Assembly (NCBI RefSeq): GCF_900167135.1
Contig: NZ_FUWZ01000002.1
Span: forward strand, 62,001-126,000
Source: Chitinophaga eiseniae
GTDB taxonomy: Bacteria; Bacteroidota; Bacteroidia; Chitinophagales; Chitinophagaceae
Direction of reading: 5' to 3'
Length of the DNA: 64,000 nt
Shown here: positions 59,606 through 64,000 of the stretch, one piece after another
Layout of the letters: every line of letters starts with the position of its first letter
Numbering within the stretch: the first letter of the stretch is position 1
Notes under the pieces: generated by a model
Database searches by the model: none
Told to the model about the DNA's origin: nothing
What the model saw: the letters and a program-made list of their open reading frames with translations, nothing else
Made by a program: the position numbers and the translations under genes

Positions 59606-61522
59606 TTACGGTTTCTTAGCCCACCACAGCGGTGTAGTAACTTCTTCGGTACCACCCAGGAAGCCTACGGCCTGATCGTAGCCTTTGCTGTTGGCAGCTC
59701 TCATAGAAGAAGGATAGCGTATACGCTGCGGGTAAAATTTAACGCTACTGGTCATATAGTTACCATTATTCAACGCCGGCAATCCGGGTATAGACTGTTC
59801 TACGTTCGGTGTTTCAAAGAACGGCAAGCCCAGCCTGCGCTGATCGCTCCACGCTTCCAGCGGCAACCATGGCATGTTGGCAATATACTTCTGTGTAATG
59901 ATCTTCGTTAGCAGGTCATTTTTTACCGCCCCATTTTTATACAGGTTATTAACCGGGTATTTAATAGCAACAGTGCCTGGTGCATCGGTATAACCGTTTT
60001 TGAAGTTCATGGTGTGCGTAGCCGGCGGTTCAGCAGTGTGGTCCCAGCTTACAGAAGTACCAACCATGTTGAAATCGGAAGAAGCCAGATAAGCGCCTGC
60101 GAACTGGGAAACACCCCAATACTCAAAGTTCTGCGTGATCGCTTTTTCATACGCCGCTTTACCGGACATCGGCACGGTCCATCCTCTTACAGCTGCTTCC
60201 GCCATCAGGAAGTAAGTTTCCCACGGAGCGAAGAAGATACGTTTGCTGGTGCTGCCACGGAATTGCTGTGTCATACGCGGAGCGCCGCCGGGCCAGTAAT
60301 ACCAGCGGTTAAGCGTACCTTTGGTGCCCCAGTCGCCATTGGTTTGACCATTCCAGGCCATTTTACCATCCAGTAATTTGGCTGTATCCTTATCATTCTT
60401 CATCAAAGCACGGGCAGTTCGCTTCCAGGCATTCTCATTGTAAGAAGGGTATTTAGAGAAATTAGGATTAGTGAAATCGCCGGCAGGAATAAACGCTTTA
60501 TAGGCGCGCGGGTCAATTGTCTGCGGTAAACCATCAAACCAGAAACCTGCCAGCGGATCGCTGGAAGTAGTTGGGAAATGGTTTGTCAACTGCAAACCTG
60601 CCCAGTCGGCAGGCCGGATATACGGCTGGTAAACCGGGTCGGTGAGCTGATCAGCAGTTTTCACACCACCGAGGCCTGTGTACAAATTCTCCAGTGTAGT
60701 AGTCATCAGCTGCTCATTCCATTCACGGCTCATTACACCGCTCAGCGCATCCCATCCTGGTTTTTCCTGTACCTGGAAAGTCTGGCTCATCTCCGTGATC
60801 AGATTGCCACGCACTGCATCTTCAAATTCTGCTTTAGCCTTACCGCCATCTACTTCAGACAAACGCATGGCAAGGCGCAGGCGCATAGAGTTGGCGTAAC
60901 GCTGCCATAACTTATAGTCAAACCCATAGGCCGGATCATAATCTTTCAGACTACCGGCGCCACGATCGACTTCCAGTTTCGAGCTGGCATCTTTCAATTC
61001 AGACAACGCAAAATAGTATACATCCTTCACACTGGCGAAGTCGGGATTGAGACCAGTAACATAACCCTGAATCGCCACCGGTCCGTAGTTATCAGACATT
61101 TCGGTCAACAGATACGCACGCCATATACGCGCTACCTGCAACAGGTTATTGGTATTTTCAGTGATCTTACCTGCCTTGATTTTTTTCTCACTCACCTCAA
61201 CGGCATTGTAAATATTGGTCAGCCAGCTGGTAACCTGGTTGTAATAAGCGCCGGACCAGCCGTCGTTATTAGCACCGGAAGTAATACCGTCGTCCAGTTG
61301 CTGGTGTGCTGCTGCTTTCCAGATCAGCACAAACGAACGTTCTGCCACATCCGGGTCCATTTGTGCGGCAATGATAGAGCTATTGATGAGAAACTCCTCC
61401 TGTACCTGGGTTTCATCGGCCACTTTAGGGTTCCGGTTGATTTCATCAAATTTGCTGCAGGCGGACAACAACATGGAAAATGCTGCCAAAGCCACGCCTG
61501 ATTTTATGAATATTTTTTTCAT
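59606..61522 (-). CDS. SusD/RagB family lipoprotein
   Basis: Outer-membrane lipoprotein of 638 residues. Signal with lipobox (LAAFSMLLSAC then SKFDEINRNPKVADE). This form, with EINRNPK near the N-terminus, is the SusD-like branch with a large insert; APWETYFLMAEAAVRGW and the final PEAWSDQRRLGLPFFETP-like block are the signature of the branch. It follows the SusC gene by 18 bp on the minus strand. No enzyme gene is adjacent within the window, so the ligand is unknown. Confidence 0.9.
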   Translation of the reverse strand: MKKIFIKSGVALAAFSMLLSACSKFDEINRNPKVADETQVQEEFLINSSIIAAQMDPDVAERSFVLIWKAAAHQQLDDGITSGANNDGWSGAYYNQVTSWLTNIYNAVEVSEKKIKAGKITENTNNLLQVARIWRAYLLTEMSDNYGPVAIQGYVTGLNPDFASVKDVYYFALSELKDASSKLEVDRGAGSLKDYDPAYGFDYKLWQRYANSMRLRLAMRLSEVDGGKAKAEFEDAVRGNLITEMSQTFQVQEKPGWDALSGVMSREWNEQLMTTTLENLYTGLGGVKTADQLTDPVYQPYIRPADWAGLQLTNHFPTTSSDPLAGFWFDGLPQTIDPRAYKAFIPAGDFTNPNFSKYPSYNENAWKRTARALMKNDKDTAKLLDGKMAWNGQTNGDWGTKGTLNRWYYWPGGAPRMTQQFRGSTSKRIFFAPWETYFLMAEAAVRGWTVPMSGKAAYEKAITQNFEYWGVSQFAGAYLASSDFNMVGTSVSWDHTAEPPATHTMNFKNGYTDAPGTVAIKYPVNNLYKNGAVKNDLLTKIITQKYIANMPWLPLEAWSDQRRLGLPFFETPNVEQSIPGLPALNNGNYMTSSVKFYPQRIRYPSSMRAANSKGYDQAVGFLGGTEEVTTPLWWAKKP

Positions 61523-61540
61523 GTCAGTTGCAATTAATGG

Positions 61541-64000
61541 TTAGAAACTAAGGCTAAGGTTCAACAGGAATGTACGGGTGGTCGGAGGCGCACCGTTTTC
61601 AAAACCGGTAGCATTGGAACCGATCGCAAATACGGATTCCGGATCCAAACCGCGTACATGGCTGGAGATCATCCATACGTTGTTGCAGGACAGACCTACT
61701 TTCACTGCCTGCACCGGAAGGCGGCCCAATGCGCTCTTCGGCAGGTTGTAGTTCAGCTGTACATTTCTAAGACGAACACTGGTAGCATCATACAGGTTGA
61801 TTTCCGGAGCGCCGAGGTTACCAGCAGTCATGGCGTTCCAATACTGCTGTGTTGTAACTGACTTATTATTGGCTCCATACTTTCCATTACCCAAATCTAC
61901 AACGCCAGGAACGACGAGATCATTTCTCTCACCGCCGGGTGCTGTAATAGCAGCAGTACCTGCTTTCTGCATCATCAGCTGGGTAGTAGAAAAGATCTTA
62001 CCACCAATACGGGCGTCCACCAGGAAACCCAGGGAGAAATTCTTATAAGAGAAAGTGTTCGTTACACCCACCAGCGCTTTAGCACCCTGGTTACCGAGAA
62101 ACAAGCCGCCAGTTGGCGCATCCACCACCACCGGCAGACCGTCTGCATTCAGCAAGAGCTGTCCGTAGAATTCACTGTTCACATCTGTTACCCGTTGCAG
62201 TATTCTGTTAGCGTAAATATCGCCGTACAATGAACCTGTGCGGGCTACTACAGAAACCGCGTCGAAACCACCCAGCGCATAGTTGTTCACGTTTTCTGCT
62301 GTACTAATATCAATAATCTTGTTGCGGTTCATAGAGAAGTTACCGGATATGTTCCACATCAGTCCTTTAGTATTGTTGAGAATCCTGGCATCTGCCATAA
62401 TCTCAATACCGCTGTTCTGAATGTTACCGGCATTGATTTTACGGGTGGAGTAACCTGCAGCAGGGTCCAACGGCAGATCAATCAGCTGACGGGTAGCATT
62501 GGATTTATAATAGGTAAAATCAAGACCAAAGCGGTTGTCTGCAAAACGGAATTCTGCCCCAAATTCATGGGATTTAATCAACTCGCTTCTTACGTCTTTA
62601 TTATAGTAGTTTTTGTTGCGGGAAGCGGTAGTATGGCCGTTCGGATCGTTGCCAATCGTAAAGTAGTTATACAGCTGGTAAGGAGGCAGACTGTTACCTA
62701 CTGCGGCATAGGATGCTCTCAGCTTACCGTAGCTCAACCAGGAAGGCAGCGATTTGATGTGCTCTGTCAACAGATAAGATAAGCTTACAGACGGATAGAA
62801 GAAAGAACGGTTTTCCGGGCTGAGTGTAGAAGACCAGTCATTACGCCCGGTAACATCGAGGAACAGGTAGCCGTCCCAGTTCAGACCTGCAGTTCCGTAC
62901 AGTGAATTGATACGTTGCTCGGTGATAAGATCTGTGCGGCTGATAGCACCCTTAGAGTTGTCGATGGCAAACAGGTCTCTCACTACCAGGGCGCCGGTAC
63001 CAAAACCTACATTGGACGTTTTCTGCTTCATGAGGTTTCCACCCACGCTGATATTTCCGCTCAGTTTACCAATCAGGTTATCTTTTTTAGCAGTAATCAG
63101 GGTGCTGTAGTTCAGTTCAGAAAAAGTATATCTTCCGGTACTGTAGCCACCATCAACAGCGGCGGGGCTACCGAAATAGGTTTTGCTTTCTGTGTTGGTG
63201 GTATACATATCACCACCCGCTTTGATTTCGGCATTTAACCAGCTGGTGAATTCATATTTCATAGATCCATTCAGGATAAAACGATTACGGATATCCTGGT
63301 TAAGCCGGTATTTGGTGGCCCAATAAGGGTTTACATCATTACTGGTGCTATACCAATACATTTTACCAAACTCGTTCACCGGATTTTTGAATTGGGTAAT
63401 ATCTATGCTGGTAGGCATGGTGTACAACAGGGAAGCATAGTTCCACGGGTTAGTACCTGCTGCCGGCCTGTTCAGGGCATTAGCATTGGAGTACTGCACC
63501 TTAAAGTCTGTGGATAGGCGGTTTTTCTCACCGTACTTGCTGGAAATTCTGCTGGTGATATTTATACGGGATAATTTTGTTCCCGGGATCATGCTCTTAT
63601 CATTCAGATAATTCAGGGAAGTATATACAGACGTCTTATCCAGTTGTTGCTGAAAAGAGATATTCTCGTTGTGGCTCAGCCCTGTATTATAGAAACTTTT
63701 TGGGTTGTCATAATAGGCCATTTTCTCTTTTTTACCAGCCCAGTTGGTTACCTCCTGTCCTGTAATTTTCGGTCCCCAGCTGGTACCGGCAGTCTCGTTA
63801 AAAGCGCCGTTAGCACCTTGTCCATAAGCTTTTTGCATTTCAGGACGGGTAAAGAAGGTTTCTACGCCAACTGTGGAGGAAACGGTAATACCCACACCTG
63901 CATTTCTTTTACCTGTTTTAGTGGTAATAAGAATAACGCCATCGCCTGCACGGCTACCATATAATGCAGCAGCCGCAGGACCTTTCAACACTGATACACT
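61541..64000 (-). CDS. SusC/RagA family TonB-linked outer membrane protein (5' end outside window)
   Basis: The frame is open from 61541 through the right edge; about 819 residues are visible, starting inside the plug domain (SVSVLKGPAAAALYGSRAGDGVILITTKTGKR), so signal, N-terminal domain and first part of plug are missing. The barrel ends GAPPTTRTFLLNLSLSF. It is the transporter partner of the SusD-like lipoprotein after it. The AAALYG form replaces the more common SATAIYG. Confidence 0.9.
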   Translation of the reverse strand, partial: SVSVLKGPAAAALYGSRAGDGVILITTKTGKRNAGVGITVSSTVGVETFFTRPEMQKAYGQGANGAFNETAGTSWGPKITGQEVTNWAGKKEKMAYYDNPKSFYNTGLSHNENISFQQQLDKTSVYTSLNYLNDKSMIPGTKLSRINITSRISSKYGEKNRLSTDFKVQYSNANALNRPAAGTNPWNYASLLYTMPTSIDITQFKNPVNEFGKMYWYSTSNDVNPYWATKYRLNQDIRNRFILNGSMKYEFTSWLNAEIKAGGDMYTTNTESKTYFGSPAAVDGGYSTGRYTFSELNYSTLITAKKDNLIGKLSGNISVGGNLMKQKTSNVGFGTGALVVRDLFAIDNSKGAISRTDLITEQRINSLYGTAGLNWDGYLFLDVTGRNDWSSTLSPENRSFFYPSVSLSYLLTEHIKSLPSWLSYGKLRASYAAVGNSLPPYQLYNYFTIGNDPNGHTTASRNKNYYNKDVRSELIKSHEFGAEFRFADNRFGLDFTYYKSNATRQLIDLPLDPAAGYSTRKINAGNIQNSGIEIMADARILNNTKGLMWNISGNFSMNRNKIIDISTAENVNNYALGGFDAVSVVARTGSLYGDIYANRILQRVTDVNSEFYGQLLLNADGLPVVVDAPTGGLFLGNQGAKALVGVTNTFSYKNFSLGFLVDARIGGKIFSTTQLMMQKAGTAAITAPGGERNDLVVPGVVDLGNGKYGANNKSVTTQQYWNAMTAGNLGAPEINLYDATSVRLRNVQLNYNLPKSALGRLPVQAVKVGLSCNNVWMISSHVRGLDPESVFAIGSNATGFENGAPPTTRTFLLNLSLSF

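Noticed and set aside
1..64000. CRISPR arrays, rRNA genes, insertion sequences
   Set aside because: No regularly spaced repeats with spacers, no rRNA sequence and no transposase were seen on either strand.

Overview
The window looks like a chromosome segment of a Bacteroidota bacterium of the Chitinophagaceae, most likely Chitinophaga or a close relative. The signs are three SusC/RagA-type TonB receptors with SusD partners, an ECF sigma/FecR/STN-SusC cascade, a type IX secretion tail on a pectate lyase, FtsX-like permeases, a GH18 lipoprotein, sparse Shine-Dalgarno sequences and promoter boxes of the TTG / TAnnTTTG type. Most of the window is GC-rich. The stretch from about 23.9 to 29.6 kb is visibly AT-rich and looks foreign. 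Genus assignment is inference.

Layout. 1-4.5 kb (minus): ECF sigma factor, FecR anti-sigma and a SusC receptor with an STN domain, cut by the left edge. 4.7-9.7 kb: FAD monooxygenase, SRPBCC protein, patatin-like lipase, FtsX-type ABC permease. 9.8-13.4 kb (plus): OmpR-type two-component system, then a UspA-like gene and a bestrophin-like channel. The gap between the kinase and the UspA gene holds six CTTACC-like boxes at exactly 11-bp period just upstream of a promoter box. 13.6-17.2 kb: ROK regulator, DUF1266 protein, HxlR regulator, AlkD-like repair protein. 17.3-22.6 kb (minus): membrane-anchored AraC regulator, TonB receptor and a Ca2+-dependent PI-PLC-like enzyme. 22.7-23.8 kb: glutamyl-Q tRNA(Asp) synthetase, head to head with its substrate tRNA-Asp.

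23.8-29.6 kb is an accessory island next to tRNA-Asp. It holds a frameshifted TOTE-type primase/SF2-helicase gene whose 3' end is fused to the Zn-ribbon/coiled-coil end of a serine recombinase and then reads antisense through the tRNA. It also holds a class II Fic protein with a duplicated operator-like array, a second small recombinase relic, an RRM protein and an orphan gene.

29.7-39.5 kb: exported alpha/beta hydrolase, large MscS channel, GH18/crystallin lipoprotein, ArsR regulator, DoxX/NTF2-like pair, FkbM methyltransferase, and two divergent exported zinc metalloproteases (DUF2268 and archaemetzincin). 39.8-50.6 kb is a pectin utilisation locus: T9SS-exported PL1 pectate lyase, SusC, SusD, a divergent rhamnogalacturonan acetylesterase and a Tat-exported Gfo/Idh oxidoreductase. 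50.7-53.7 kb: AraC regulator, then a putative sulfur-compound oxidation operon (Tat-signal DsrE-like protein, TsdA-like dihaem cytochrome, exported DsrE protein). 54-59.5 kb: GlsB-like membrane protein, DUF5686 protein, small secreted protein, Old Yellow Enzyme and divergent LysR. 59.6-64 kb (minus): SusD and a SusC receptor cut by the right edge.

All function calls come from reading motifs and family resemblance by eye; no searches were run.
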